DNA from: Methylobacterium sp.
GTDB taxonomy: Bacteria > Pseudomonadota > Alphaproteobacteria > Rhizobiales > Beijerinckiaceae
DNA: 51,184 nt
Direction of reading: 5' to 3'
Assembly (NCBI RefSeq): GCF_019745455.1
Contig: NZ_JAIETD010000065.1
Location: forward strand, 1 to 51,184
Below, in pieces: positions 17,664 through 26,884 of the stretch. Each line of letters opens with the position of its first letter. Position 1 is the first letter of the stretch. The translations under genes and the position numbers were made by a program. The notes under the pieces are model-generated. The model was not told the DNA's origin. It saw nothing but the letters and a program-made list of their open reading frames with translations, and did no database searches.

Positions 17664-17673
17664 CGCGGTCTCC

Positions 17674-18234
17674 TCACGGCCATCCGCGGTCTATGCCCGC
17701 CTTCGACAAGAGGGCAGACAGGCGCTTGCGCGCATGGAACAGGCGGGTCTTCACCGTACCCGCCGGGATGTCGAGCACCTGCGCGACTTCCTCGACCCCG
17801 AGTTCGTGATAGTAGACGAGATCGATCACCATGCGGTGCTCGTTCGATAGGGCTTCCAGGCAGCGGCGCATGGCGTCCGACTTGTCGGCTTTCTGCAGCG
17901 CCACTTCCGGAGTGTCGGCATCATCCTCGAGGGCGCCGACTTCGTCGTCTTCCAGGGTTTCGTGCGGACGCCGCCGCAGGGTCGAGAGCGCCTTGAAGCG
18001 GGCGATGGTCAGCATCCAGGTGGTGACGCTGGCACGCCCCTCGTAGCGGTCAGCCTGGCGCCACACGTCGAAGAATACGTCGCTCATCAGGTCCTCCGCC
18101 CGGGTCGGGTCGCGAACGATGCGGACGAGGAAGCGGTAAACGGCCGTGGAATGCCGGGTGTAGAGGCCCTGCATCGCCAGCCGGTCGCCTTCGGCGATGC
18201 GCCGGATCAGCTCCTCGTCCGCGAGCACGCTCAT
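17674..18234 (-). CDS. ECF-family RNA polymerase sigma factor
   Basis: 186 residues. Region 2 covers about residues 20-90 (YRFLVRIVRDPTRAEDLMSD, VFFDVWRQADRYEG, TWMLTIARFKALSTLRRR) and region 4 about 125-180 (ALSNEHRMVIDLVYYHELGV, EEVAQVLDIPAGTVKTRLFHARKRL). It directs RNA polymerase to a special promoter set. The promoter GTGAACCG-N12-GCGCGACCAA just upstream (18277-18248 on this strand) is shared with two exported-protein genes, implying autoregulation. The predicted transcript start is only a few bases before the ATG, so the leader would be very short. Confidence 0.92.
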   Translation of the reverse strand: MSVLADEELIRRIAEGDRLAMQGLYTRHSTAVYRFLVRIVRDPTRAEDLMSDVFFDVWRQADRYEGRASVTTWMLTIARFKALSTLRRRPHETLEDDEVGALEDDADTPEVALQKADKSDAMRRCLEALSNEHRMVIDLVYYHELGVEEVAQVLDIPAGTVKTRLFHARKRLSALLSKAGIDRGWP

Positions 18235-18247
18235 GCGCGCTCGCGGA

Positions 18248-18277
18248 TTGGTCGCGCCAGCGGACAGAACGGTTCAC
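18248..18277 (-). promoter_or_regulatory. ECF-type promoter of the sigma/anti-sigma genes
   Basis: On the minus strand GTGAACCG (18277-18270), 12 bases, then GCGCGACCAA (18257-18248). Both boxes are identical to those before the small exported protein at 20511, with the same spacing. Confidence 0.8.
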
Positions 18278-18331
18278 TGCCATGAAGGATTTCTCGATGG
18301 TCGCAGCGCGCAACGCGACGTGGACCTCCCC

Positions 18332-20104
18332 TCATGGCTTGCTGATGGTGCTCGTGACGACGGATGTCGCATTTTCGCCTCCCGCGGATCGCGAGCCCGA
18401 ACCGACACCGGCCAATGGCGTCGACAGGGCACGCACCGCCCCATCCGCATCGGCGAATCCTGCCCCATACTCGCCATCGGGGCCCGGAGCGCCGAGATCG
18501 CGTGCGCTCCCGGTCAGTGCTTCGCGCACCTCTTTCGGGCTGAGACCAGGCTTTTCCTGAAGCATCAGCGCGACGATCCCGCTCACCTGGGCGGCTGCCA
18601 TCGATGTCCCGGAGGAGAGGCCGTAGCTCCCGTTCGGTGCGGCGACGAGGATGTCGACGCCCGGGGCCGCCACGCAGATGTAAGGCCCGCGATTGGCGGC
18701 GGAAAAGACCCTGTCCTGCGCGTCCGTGGCGGTGACGGCTATGACGTTGGGATCGGCCGCAGGGAACAAGGGAGGCGAATTCGGTCCGGCATTGCCTGCC
18801 GCCGCGACGTAGATCGCTCCGCGTCCGGTTCCGGCGGCAAGAAACTCGGAAAGCTTTGCGTCCGAGGGACCGGCAAAGCTCATGTTGACCACTCTGGCGT
18901 TCTGCTTTCCCGCCCAGTCCAGGCCCCGGAGGATGTGCACGGTCGTCCCTTGAGCTCCTGCGCGTGTCTCAGCCGAGAAAGCTCGCACCGGCAACAGCCG
19001 CGCCTCCGGTGCCGCACCAAGCAACTGGCTGCGGGCGCCGACGATGCTGGCCACAGCGGTGCCGTGAGAATGGGCCTTGCTCGCATCGCCGACGGCATCG
19101 AACCGGTCGGAGACGGCACCTTGGAGCGCCGGATGAGCCTCGTCGACGCCGGAATCGATCACGGCGACGACGACGTTCCGGCCTGTCGACGAAACGTGAG
19201 CTTCGGCGAGCTTGAGCTTTGCGACCGCGTATTGCGCGCCTGAGAGCGCAGGCGCAGGCGCAGGTCCGGCCGCGAGCGAGAAGATGTGATTTGCCTGGGC
19301 CGAGGCGACGCGGCCGTCGCGCGACAGGGCCGCGACCACGTCCGATACGGAGCGCCGGTCCCTGATGCGGGCGCGGTGCAGGGGCATCGGCACGAGGGTG
19401 AAGCTATCCGTCGAGATGAGTTCGAGGCGCTCGCGTCTCAGGATCGCGCGCAGGCTTGCGCCGTCGGCGTCGGTGCGCAGGGTGAAGAGCACCTCGCCTG
19501 GCACCTCGTCCGACGCCACGGCCGCCATCTGGGCTGCACCCCGTGGTGAGAGGGGTGCGGTCGCTGCCGGCGGGCGCGTCGGCGGAGAGGACTTCTTCGC
19601 GACAGCCTTCTGCGGCACGGACCTGGTCTGAGAGGTCGATACCGCCCTCGACGGCTTCGGTCGCTGCGCGGTCCTCGGCAAGTCTTCGCGGAGGCGAGGC
19701 TCGCGAGCCTGCCGGATGTCGGGTGCCGGTTCCGGCGTCACCCGTAGCACCGGCGGCGGGCGGCGCGGCCTGGGCCGGTACGGGGGCGGTGCGTCGTCGA
19801 AATCCGGATTTCTCGTTGGACGGCGCATCAGAGGCTCGTCGTCGTCGACGTCCTGGACCTCGGGACGAGGAGGACGCAACAGGCCTGGAAGCGCACCGAT
19901 GCTGCCAAGGCCGATGATCGGGCCACCACCACCGCGGCCACCGCCGTATGGGCCGCCTCCGATCGGTCCTCTCCCGCCGGCCGCTCCGATGCCGGGCATG
20001 CGCGTCTGAGCGTCGGCCGGAACCGAAAGCGTCACGAGAACCAGGATGACCAGAATGATCGACATGAGCCGGCTCGTCGAGAACCGATCCGACATCATCT
20101 GCAT
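18332..20104 (-). CDS. exported S8 (subtilisin-like) serine protease
   Basis: 590 residues. An N-terminal hydrophobic segment (LMSIILVILVLVTLSVPADA) is a signal peptide or anchor. A Gly-rich then Pro/Arg-rich low-complexity region covers about residues 35-190, an inhibitor-like propeptide region about 200-280, and the catalytic domain about 290-580. The triad is visible: Asp about 315 (VIDSGVDEAHP), His about 346 (SHGTAVASIVG) and Ser about 499 (SGTSMAAAQVSGIVALML). It lies 97 bases before the sigma gene in the same direction and may be co-transcribed with the small exported protein upstream. It could act in envelope proteolysis or in controlling the anti-sigma factor; the latter is inference. 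Confidence 0.9.
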   Translation of the reverse strand: MQMMSDRFSTSRLMSIILVILVLVTLSVPADAQTRMPGIGAAGGRGPIGGGPYGGGRGGGGPIIGLGSIGALPGLLRPPRPEVQDVDDDEPLMRRPTRNPDFDDAPPPYRPRPRRPPPVLRVTPEPAPDIRQAREPRLREDLPRTAQRPKPSRAVSTSQTRSVPQKAVAKKSSPPTRPPAATAPLSPRGAAQMAAVASDEVPGEVLFTLRTDADGASLRAILRRERLELISTDSFTLVPMPLHRARIRDRRSVSDVVAALSRDGRVASAQANHIFSLAAGPAPAPALSGAQYAVAKLKLAEAHVSSTGRNVVVAVIDSGVDEAHPALQGAVSDRFDAVGDASKAHSHGTAVASIVGARSQLLGAAPEARLLPVRAFSAETRAGAQGTTVHILRGLDWAGKQNARVVNMSFAGPSDAKLSEFLAAGTGRGAIYVAAAGNAGPNSPPLFPAADPNVIAVTATDAQDRVFSAANRGPYICVAAPGVDILVAAPNGSYGLSSGTSMAAAQVSGIVALMLQEKPGLSPKEVREALTGSARDLGAPGPDGEYGAGFADADGAVRALSTPLAGVGSGSRSAGGENATSVVTSTISKP

Positions 20105-20241
20105 GGCAGCGCGTGCTCCCGCAGCCGGCTCCTGTTTTACGAAAGGCTACGGCTAGCTGATCTTAGGGGAACTGATGTCGCAGGTCTACGCCGCCCAGCG
20201 ACCCCGGACGGCGCAGTGTTCATCAACATGAAGACTGACGC

Positions 20242-20511
20242 TCATTCGCAAACGCGCACACGCCGCACATAGACGTTTCCGTAGTCGTCGACCACGCGCC
20301 GGCTCTCGAGGTAGCAGTCTCCTTGGGAGGCGGCGGCCGCGCCCGCCGCCATGGCGCCGAGGGCCAAGCCTCCAAGGACGATGCCGCCGTAGCCCACGCC
20401 GTGGGAGTGATTGCTCTTGAAGTACATCGGCTTCGCCGAGGCGCCGACGGACAGGCTGGTGCACAGGACGAGTGAGCTGAGGGCGGTGGCGACGATCATC
20501 TTGGGGGTCAT
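20242..20511 (-). CDS. small exported protein of the ECF regulon
   Basis: 89 residues from ATG 20511, preceded by GGAGGA; the longer frame reaching 20580 lacks such a site. It has a signal peptide (MIVATALSSLVLCTSLSVGA), a His/Tyr/Gly stretch (YFKSNHSHGVGYGG), an Ala/Gly-rich hydrophobic segment (GLALGAMAAGAAAA) and a tail VDDYGNVYVRRVRVCE. The ending resembles that of the His-rich protein at 16182 (basic residues then V-C), hinting at a shared family of small envelope proteins. It has the same ECF-type promoter as the sigma gene. Function unknown. Confidence 0.75.
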   Translation of the reverse strand: MTPKMIVATALSSLVLCTSLSVGASAKPMYFKSNHSHGVGYGGIVLGGLALGAMAAGAAAASQGDCYLESRRVVDDYGNVYVRRVRVCE

Positions 20512-20560
20512 AGCGGAGTCCTCCGAGTTGCGGGATGCCTCATGGCGCCCCTGACATCCG

Positions 20561-20590
20561 TTGGTCGCGCGAGCCGGCAAGTCGGTTCAC
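20561..20590 (-). promoter_or_regulatory. ECF-type promoter of the small exported protein gene
   Basis: On the minus strand GTGAACCG (20590-20583), 12 bases, then GCGCGACCAA (20570-20561), giving a leader of roughly 45 bases to the ATG at 20511. It is identical in both boxes to the sigma-gene promoter. Confidence 0.8.
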
Positions 20591-20665
20591 CACCGTCTCG
20601 ATATTTTTCGCATCGGGGCTCGGTCGGCCGCTCCGGCTGCTCGGCCAGCACCAGCCAGAAGGCGG

Positions 20666-21952
20666 CTATCGGGCGGCCGGGTTGGGTAAAGCTCCTGGCG
20701 CTGGCGAGGCGCGGGCGCATGCCAGGAACAGGCATGCGACCCCGAGCGCCACGAGAGCCGGGGCGATGGCCGAGGCGAGTGCACCGGCGAGCGCCGAGCC
20801 GACGACGTCACCGAGGTTCATTGCCGCCATGTAGATCTGGAACTGCGTCGCGGACGCCCGTCCGTCGCGGCTCGCCAGCAGCACCGTCGGCAGCAGGGCG
20901 ACGTAGAGCAAGGCGGGCACGACGCTGGCTAGACCCAGGATGAACGGACCCGCCGCGGCCTCCAGCCCCGCGGCGATCAGCAGTCCCGCGAGACCGAACG
21001 CCCCCACGCAGGCGAGGAGCAGGATTCGCAGAGCCTGCTCCGGCCCGGTGCGGTCGACATAGGTGCCGATGCCCACCGCACCGAGAGTGCCGCCCAGAAG
21101 CGCGAGCAGCGCCTGCAAGCGCGAGAGCGCGCCTGCGTCCCAGCCATGAACCTGCACCAGCGCCACGGCGAAAGGCACCTGGAACAACGCCAGGCCAAGG
21201 TCGATGGCAAAGCACATCGTCAGCAGGACCAAAGCTTCGCGCGCTCGGAACCCTCCGAGGAGGTTACGTGCGAAGGAGAGAGTTCCCGGTGCCCGGCCTT
21301 GTGCCGAACTGGGCGAGCGGGCGCGCCATTGCAGGGAGACGAGGTGGTCGTCCGGTGCTTCGCGCACGAGGAAGACCGCAGCGGCGATCGGAGTGGTCAG
21401 GCCGAGGAGGGCGAGGGCCGCAGACGGAAAACCTTTCGTCTGAAGGATCCACGCGAAGATCGCAGTTCCGGCGGCGCTGCCGATCACGAAGCCCGCCCGC
21501 GTCGTGGCGCTGATGCGCCCCAGTTCCGAGGCCGGCACGCTGCCGGCGATCATACGGTCGGTGGCGGTGTCGGCGAGCGAGGCTGCGAAGCTGTGCAGCA
21601 AGAGGGCGACGCTGACGGCCATCAGGCTGGCATTCGCGCCCAGCAGGAGCAGGCCGGCGAGGCTGAGCTGTGCGCAGGCAAGAGAGACGACCAGCCAGAA
21701 GCGGCGCGGTCCCATCCGGCGGGGCGTCGCGCGATCGATCACCGGACCCCAGAGAAGCGGCTGCAGCACCCAGGGCAGGCCGACGATCGCAAGATGACCG
21801 CCGACATCGGCCGCCCAGACGCCCCGCGCGGCGAAGTGGTTGGCGAGGGCCGTCAGCGCGAAGCCGGCGACGACGCCCTGGTAGAGGTAGGCAAGTGTGA
21901 AGAAACCGAAGCGCCAGCCGGACGTCCGCAGGCTCGGTGGCCACTGGCTCAT
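20666..21952 (-). CDS. MFS transporter (AmpG/PAT-like arrangement)
   Basis: 428 residues with about twelve hydrophobic helices. The N-terminal half reads like the AmpG/PAT branch: LAIVGLPWVLQPLLWGPVID after helix 2 and GPRRFWLVVSLACAQ in the loop to helix 4. AmpG-type carriers import muropeptides, and two L,D-transpeptidase-fold genes lie within 6 kb, but this is only suggestive. It could carry another metabolite. It is divergent from the YkuD-fold lipoprotein gene at 22231; the 278 bases between show no clear motif. Confidence 0.8.
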   Translation of the reverse strand: MSQWPPSLRTSGWRFGFFTLAYLYQGVVAGFALTALANHFAARGVWAADVGGHLAIVGLPWVLQPLLWGPVIDRATPRRMGPRRFWLVVSLACAQLSLAGLLLLGANASLMAVSVALLLHSFAASLADTATDRMIAGSVPASELGRISATTRAGFVIGSAAGTAIFAWILQTKGFPSAALALLGLTTPIAAAVFLVREAPDDHLVSLQWRARSPSSAQGRAPGTLSFARNLLGGFRAREALVLLTMCFAIDLGLALFQVPFAVALVQVHGWDAGALSRLQALLALLGGTLGAVGIGTYVDRTGPEQALRILLLACVGAFGLAGLLIAAGLEAAAGPFILGLASVVPALLYVALLPTVLLASRDGRASATQFQIYMAAMNLGDVVGSALAGALASAIAPALVALGVACLFLACARASPAPGALPNPAAR

Positions 21953-22230
21953 CGGTTCGGTCCTCGATCACTCCTGCGGCACCTTACGCAACCGACCCCG
22001 TCTGCCGGTCGCGACATGATGGGATCAGTCCCGACACCGGCTCCGAGTCCGCATGGGCGCAGCCCGCTTCGGCGCATGGTCCGGCGACGAAGTGGAAGCG
22101 GAGCGTGCGAAGCCGAGCTTGCCAGTCGTCCCGGGTACCGGCAATCTCAGCTTGGCCTTGCGCCCGGCGGCCTTAAACCACACCGGAGCGTCCTCCGATC
22201 AGGCCGCAGGACAGAGGAAGTCCGAAGATC

Positions 22231-22941
22231 ATGAGCATGGACCACAGGACCTCCGACGGCAGCAAGAGGAACGAGGCCGCTTCTCTTCGGCACCGGGCGG
22301 GGATGATCGACCGCCGCTCGTTTCTGGTCGGTTCGGCCGCCGGTTTCGGCACACTCGGGCTTGCCGGGTGCGCGACGTCCGACGGCCTGATCCTCGCCGA
22401 GGCGGCGAAGGTCTACGGCCCGATGCCGGACGAGAAATTTCCGATCCCGGCAGCCGACATCAGCAAGGTCAATCCGAAGTACTTTCGCCGCACGGTGAGT
22501 TATGAGACCAAGGAAGCGCCCGGCACGATCATCGTCGATCCGGGCAACTTCTACGTCTACCGGGTCGAAGGCGACGGATCGGCCACCCGTTACGGCGCGA
22601 ATGTCGGCCGCGACGGATTCTTGTGGAGCGGTGACGCCTATGTCGGCCGCAAGTCCGAATGGGCCACCTGGACACCCCCCAAGGAGATGATCCGGCGTCA
22701 GCCCGAAACGGCCAAATACGCCCGTGGCATGCCTGGCGGCCTCGACAACCCGCTCGGCGCCCGCACGCTCCATCTCTACCAGAACGGCGCCTACACGCTC
22801 TACACCATCTACGCCAGCAGCGAGCCGGACACGATCGGCAGCGGCATCACCAGCGGCTGCGTCGGACTCCTCAGCCAGGACATGATCCACCTCTATGCGC
22901 GAACGCCGGTCAAGACGAAGGTTGTCGTCCTGCGCGCGTAA
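22231..22941 (+). CDS. YkuD-fold Tat lipoprotein with altered active site
   Basis: 236 residues. Near residue 25 a twin-arginine signal (IDRRSFLVGSAAGFGTLG) runs into a lipobox LAGC, so it is probably a folded, lipid-anchored periplasmic protein. The L,D-transpeptidase domain follows (GTIIVDPGNFYVYRV to VKTKVVVLRA). Aligned with the canonical paralogue at 14965, the catalytic His position is Tyr about 194 (YTIYASSEPDTIG for YRIHGSNEPESIG). The Cys about 210 is kept (ITSGCVGL), but the following Arg is Gly. It may have changed chemistry or be a non-catalytic binder. Confidence 0.85.
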   Translation: MSMDHRTSDGSKRNEAASLRHRAGMIDRRSFLVGSAAGFGTLGLAGCATSDGLILAEAAKVYGPMPDEKFPIPAADISKVNPKYFRRTVSYETKEAPGTIIVDPGNFYVYRVEGDGSATRYGANVGRDGFLWSGDAYVGRKSEWATWTPPKEMIRRQPETAKYARGMPGGLDNPLGARTLHLYQNGAYTLYTIYASSEPDTIGSGITSGCVGLLSQDMIHLYARTPVKTKVVVLRA

Positions 22942-23120
22942 GCTGTCGGCCGGCAGTGTTTTGAGAGCGGACCTCGCTTGAACGGCCTGGCGACGACTCC
23001 TGCGTCGAGGCGGGACCTCCGGACCGCGGCAATCTGTCTGCACGCGCGACGCAACCAGGCCGAGGCTCGGTTGTCGTCGTCTCCGGAGACGCGAATGAGG
23101 CGCGTTCGGGAGGAGGATTG

Positions 23121-25067
23121 ATGATGCGCCTGCGCGAAGCGGCTTGTGCCACGGCCATTTTGCTTGCGGGCGTGCAGCCAAGCCAAGCCGAGGTGACGCG
23201 GTTCGAGGTCGCCTCCACGCAGCAGCAGGCGCTCGACGGGCGAACTTTCGGCGAGGCCGGTCAGGTCGAGAAGATCGTCGGCCGGGCGACGATCGCCGTG
23301 GACCCCGCCGACGCTCGGAATGCGATCATCGCCGACATTTCGCTCGCTCCTCGAAACCCGGACCATCGCGTGGAAGCGGTCGCGGACGTCGTCGTCCTGA
23401 GGCCCGCCCGCCCCAACGGCATTCTCCTGCTCGAGGCCCCCAATCGCGGGCGCAAGCTGATCGGCTCACTGTTCGAGGACAGTCCGGCGGAGGCGTTCAG
23501 CCGGCTCGAAAGGGCTGGCGACGCCGGTCGCGGCTTCCTCCTCTCGCGCGGCTACACCCTCGCCTGGGTCGGCTGGCAGGGCGATATCGCCCCAGGCGGC
23601 GCGATGCGGATCGACCTTCCGATCGTCTCCGGCGTTACCGGCCCCTCCAGGGAGGAGTGGGTCTTCGATCACAGGCGAAGTCCGGTCGAGGCGGCGCTGA
23701 CGTGGCCTGCGGCCGATCTCGATCCGGCCAAAGCCCGTTTGACGGTACGGGCTCGTCCCAGCGATCCGAGAGCGGCACCGGCCGAGCTTCGCGTTCGATT
23801 CCTCGGCGCTCAGCGGATCGAGATCGTCAGGCCCCAGGAAGGTTTCGACGCCAGTGCCTTGTACGAGCTCGTCTATGAGGCCCGCGATCCGACGGTGACG
23901 GGACTGGGTTTCGCGGCGATCCGGGACGTCGCGACCTTCCTCAAGCATGAGGGCGGCCCGAACAACCCCCTGGCACTCCACGGCCGGACGGGAATCAGCC
24001 GTGCCGTCGGCTTCGGCGTCTCACAATCCGGCCGCGTGTTGCGCGACTTCCTGTATCTTGGGTTCAACGAGGACGAACGCGGCCGCATCGTCTTCGACGG
24101 CCTGATGCCTTACATCGCGGGAAGCCGGCGGAGCTTCACCAACGCCCGCTTCGCCCAGCCGGGCCGGAATCCGTCTCCGCATGTCGACCGCTACTACCCG
24201 GTCGACCAGTTCCCGTTCAGCTACACGCTGAGCACCGACGCGCTCACCGGTCGGCGCGACGGTCTCCTTGTCCGATGCAGGCTCACGAATACGTGCCCGA
24301 AGATCATGCACGTGGACAACGAATACGAGATGTGGGGGTCGCGAGGCGCCCTCATCACGACGGATACGCAAGGCGCGCAGCTCGAGCTCCCGCCTGACGT
24401 CCGCGCCTTCATGATCACCGGAGCCCCCCACGCTCCGGCCCCGAGCGGCACGACGACGCCGAACGCCGCCTGCGAGCTCCCCGCCAGCCCTGTTCACGGC
24501 GGCGCGCCCGCCAGGGCTCTCCTCACTGCGCTGACCTCATGGATCTCGGACGAGTTTCGCCCGCCAGAAAGCCGATACCCGAGCCGGGCCCACGGCACGC
24601 TCGCGCGCGCCGAGGGGCTGTATCCCCCGATTCCCGGGTTACCCTATTCGGGACTCTACAATCCCGCGGAGTGGGTCGAGCAGGCCTCGCCATATCCCGT
24701 GATCAGGGGGACCTATCCGCTCCTGCTGCCCAGGGTCGACGGCGACGGCAATACGCTGGGCGGCATCAGGATGCCCCTCATCGAAGCCTCGCGCGCCACC
24801 TACACGGCTTGGAACCCCATGCGCGGTCAAGCGGCGGCCACGCTCTGCAACCACCTCGGTGGCGTCCTCCCGTATGCCGCCACGAAGTCGGAGCGGATCG
24901 CGGCGGGGGACCCGCGGCTGTCACTGGAAGAGCGATACCCATCCCAGGGGGCGTATGTCGGTGCTGTTCGAGTTGCGGCTGATCGGCTGGTCTCCGAGCG
25001 CTTGCTGCTTCCGGAGGATGCCACCGAGATGGTCGAAGCCGCCGCCTCGGGGACGCTCGCGAGGTAG
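23121..25067 (+). CDS. large exported alpha/beta-hydrolase-domain protein
   Basis: 648 residues from ATG 23121 with AGGAGG directly upstream. A short signal peptide (ACATAILLAGVQPSQAEVT) is followed by a beta-rich N-terminal part and a hydrolase domain. The probable nucleophile is in GFGVSQSGRVLRDFLY, and there is a late HVDRYYPVDQF segment. It matches what I remember of the alpha/beta hydrolase domain family of about 600-700 residues found in many alphaproteobacteria, whose substrates are mostly unknown. It lies upstream of the aldehyde oxidase genes with a 216-base gap, so a link is possible but unproven. Confidence 0.75.
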   Translation: MMRLREAACATAILLAGVQPSQAEVTRFEVASTQQQALDGRTFGEAGQVEKIVGRATIAVDPADARNAIIADISLAPRNPDHRVEAVADVVVLRPARPNGILLLEAPNRGRKLIGSLFEDSPAEAFSRLERAGDAGRGFLLSRGYTLAWVGWQGDIAPGGAMRIDLPIVSGVTGPSREEWVFDHRRSPVEAALTWPAADLDPAKARLTVRARPSDPRAAPAELRVRFLGAQRIEIVRPQEGFDASALYELVYEARDPTVTGLGFAAIRDVATFLKHEGGPNNPLALHGRTGISRAVGFGVSQSGRVLRDFLYLGFNEDERGRIVFDGLMPYIAGSRRSFTNARFAQPGRNPSPHVDRYYPVDQFPFSYTLSTDALTGRRDGLLVRCRLTNTCPKIMHVDNEYEMWGSRGALITTDTQGAQLELPPDVRAFMITGAPHAPAPSGTTTPNAACELPASPVHGGAPARALLTALTSWISDEFRPPESRYPSRAHGTLARAEGLYPPIPGLPYSGLYNPAEWVEQASPYPVIRGTYPLLLPRVDGDGNTLGGIRMPLIEASRATYTAWNPMRGQAAATLCNHLGGVLPYAATKSERIAAGDPRLSLEERYPSQGAYVGAVRVAADRLVSERLLLPEDATEMVEAAASGTLAR

Positions 25068-25283
25068 CCGAGCGAATGCCCTCGGCGTCTCCTAGGGGCG
25101 ACCAGCGGCCGTCGGGCCGGTCATACCCCGAAAGCCTGACCGATGGCCGGTTTGGACCGACTTACTGGGCAGTCCGCGAGATGGCTTGGACCTTATCCGG
25201 GGTGTCGGTGTTTCTTCGGTAATTCGTTTTCGATGGACGGACATGCCCCGGACATCCCTCATGCACCAAGGCCGGAGACCAAG

Positions 25284-25934
25284 ATGGGACGACCGGGAGA
25301 CCTCGATCTCAGTAGACGCGAACTGGTCGCCTGCGCGACGGCCGCCGCAGCGATGACGACGCTCCCGGCGGCGGCCCAAGCTCGCACCGAACCGGCAGGC
25401 GAGCCGGTGATGGCGAAACTCTCGCTGTCCGTGAACGGCCGGCTGCAGGAGCTCGAACTCGACATCCGCACTTCGCTCCTCGACGCCGCGCGCGAGCACC
25501 TGCATCTGACGGGCTCCAAGAAGGGCTGCGACCACGGCCAGTGCGGCGCCTGCACGATGATCGTCGACGGGCGGCGCATCAATGCCTGCCTGACGCTGGC
25601 GGTCATGCACCAGGGCGCCGAGATCACCACGATCGAAGGCCTCGGGCAGCCGGACAACCTGCATCCGATGCAGGCCGCCTTCATCCGCCATGACGGCTAT
25701 CAATGCGGCTACTGCACCCCGGGCCAGATCTGCTCGGGCGTCGCCATGCTGGCCGAGATCAAGGCCGGCATTCCGAGCCACGTCACCGCCGACCTCAACG
25801 CGCCGATGGAGGTGACCCCCTCGGAGATCCGCGAACGGATGAGCGGCAATCTCTGCCGCTGCGGCGCCTATTCCAACATCGTCGAGGCGATGACCGAGGT
25901 TGCAGGGATCCCGACTTCCCGGAGGCCGGCATGA
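25284..25934 (+). CDS. paoA: aldehyde oxidoreductase, 2Fe-2S subunit
   Basis: 216 residues from ATG 25284, which has GGAG six bases upstream; an in-frame ATG at 25233 would add 17 residues. It has a Tat signal ([20 protein letters not shown]), fitting export of the folded enzyme to the periplasm. The first 2Fe-2S site is [16 protein letters not shown] plus the later NAC, and the second is QCGYCTPGQ with CRCGAY. The close resemblance to E. coli PaoA (YagT) extends over [13 protein letters not shown]. The stop overlaps paoB (ATGA), so it is the first gene of a tight paoABC operon. Confidence 0.93.
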   Translation: MGRPGDLDLSRRELVACATAAAAMTTLPAAAQARTEPAGEPVMAKLSLSVNGRLQELELDIRTSLLDAAREHLHLTGSKKGCDHGQCGACTMIVDGRRINACLTLAVMHQGAEITTIEGLGQPDNLHPMQAAFIRHDGYQCGYCTPGQICSGVAMLAEIKAGIPSHVTADLNAPMEVTPSEIRERMSGNLCRCGAYSNIVEAMTEVAGIPTSRRPA

Positions 25935-26881
25935 AGTCCTTCACTTACGAGCGCCCGACGACGCCGGCCGAAGCGGCCGCAGCGGTCACGCGCACGCCGA
26001 ACGCCAAGTTCATCGCCGGCGGCACCAACCTCCTCGACCTGATGAAGCTGCAGATCGAGACTCCGACCCATCTCGTGGACGTCAACGGCCTCGGCCTCGA
26101 CACGATCGAGGCGACGCCGGAAGGCGGGTTGCGCGTCGGCGCGCTGGTGCGCAACACCGATCTCGCCGCCGATGCGCGGGTGCGCCGCGACTACGGCGTC
26201 CTCTCCCGGGCGCTCCTAGCCGGGGCCACGGGCCAGCTGCGCAACAAGGCCACGACGGCCGGCAATCTGCTTCAGCGCACCCGCTGTCCGTATTTCTACG
26301 ACACGGCACAGGCCTGCAACAAACGCCAGCCCGGCTCTGGCTGCTCGGCGATCGATGGTTTCAGCCGCCAACTCGCGGTCATCGGCACGAGCGAGGCCTG
26401 CATCGCCACGCATCCGGGCGACATGGCGGTGGCCATGCGCGTCCTCGACGCCACGGTCGAGACGGTTGATGCCAAGGGCACGCAGCGGACGATCCCCATC
26501 GCCGACTTCCACCGCCTGCCCGGCGACAAGCCCGAGGTCGACACCACGCTGAGACGCGGCGAGCTCATCACGGCAGTGACGCTGCCGAAGCCCCTTGGCG
26601 GCGTGCAGATCTACCGCAAGGTCCGCGATCGCGCTTCTTACGCCTACGCGCTCGTCTCGGTCGCCGCAGTGGTGCAGCCGGACGGGACCGGCCGGGTGGC
26701 GCTCGGCGCGGTCGCGCACAAGCCGTGGCGCATGGAAGCGGCCGAGGCCGAACTCCCGCGCGGCGCGAAGGCCGTCACCGATCGGCTGCTCGCCGGCGCC
26801 AAGCCGACGCACGAGAACGCATTCAAAGTGACGCTGGCCGAGCGCACGCTCAGGGCGGCGCTCAATCAAGCGAGGGCCTGA
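25931..26881 (+). CDS. paoB: aldehyde oxidoreductase, FAD subunit with extra Fe-S cluster
   Basis: 316 residues, nearly the same length as E. coli PaoB (318). The FAD-binding motifs [13 protein letters not shown] and [18 protein letters not shown] are clear. The [20 protein letters not shown] segment followed by GC supplies the cysteines that hold the additional 4Fe-4S cluster peculiar to the Pao group. It passes electrons from the Fe-S subunit to FAD and then oxygen or another acceptor. It overlaps paoA by four bases and is three bases from paoC. Confidence 0.95.
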   Translation: MKSFTYERPTTPAEAAAAVTRTPNAKFIAGGTNLLDLMKLQIETPTHLVDVNGLGLDTIEATPEGGLRVGALVRNTDLAADARVRRDYGVLSRALLAGATGQLRNKATTAGNLLQRTRCPYFYDTAQACNKRQPGSGCSAIDGFSRQLAVIGTSEACIATHPGDMAVAMRVLDATVETVDAKGTQRTIPIADFHRLPGDKPEVDTTLRRGELITAVTLPKPLGGVQIYRKVRDRASYAYALVSVAAVVQPDGTGRVALGAVAHKPWRMEAAEAELPRGAKAVTDRLLAGAKPTHENAFKVTLAERTLRAALNQARA

Positions 26882-26884
26882 GCC

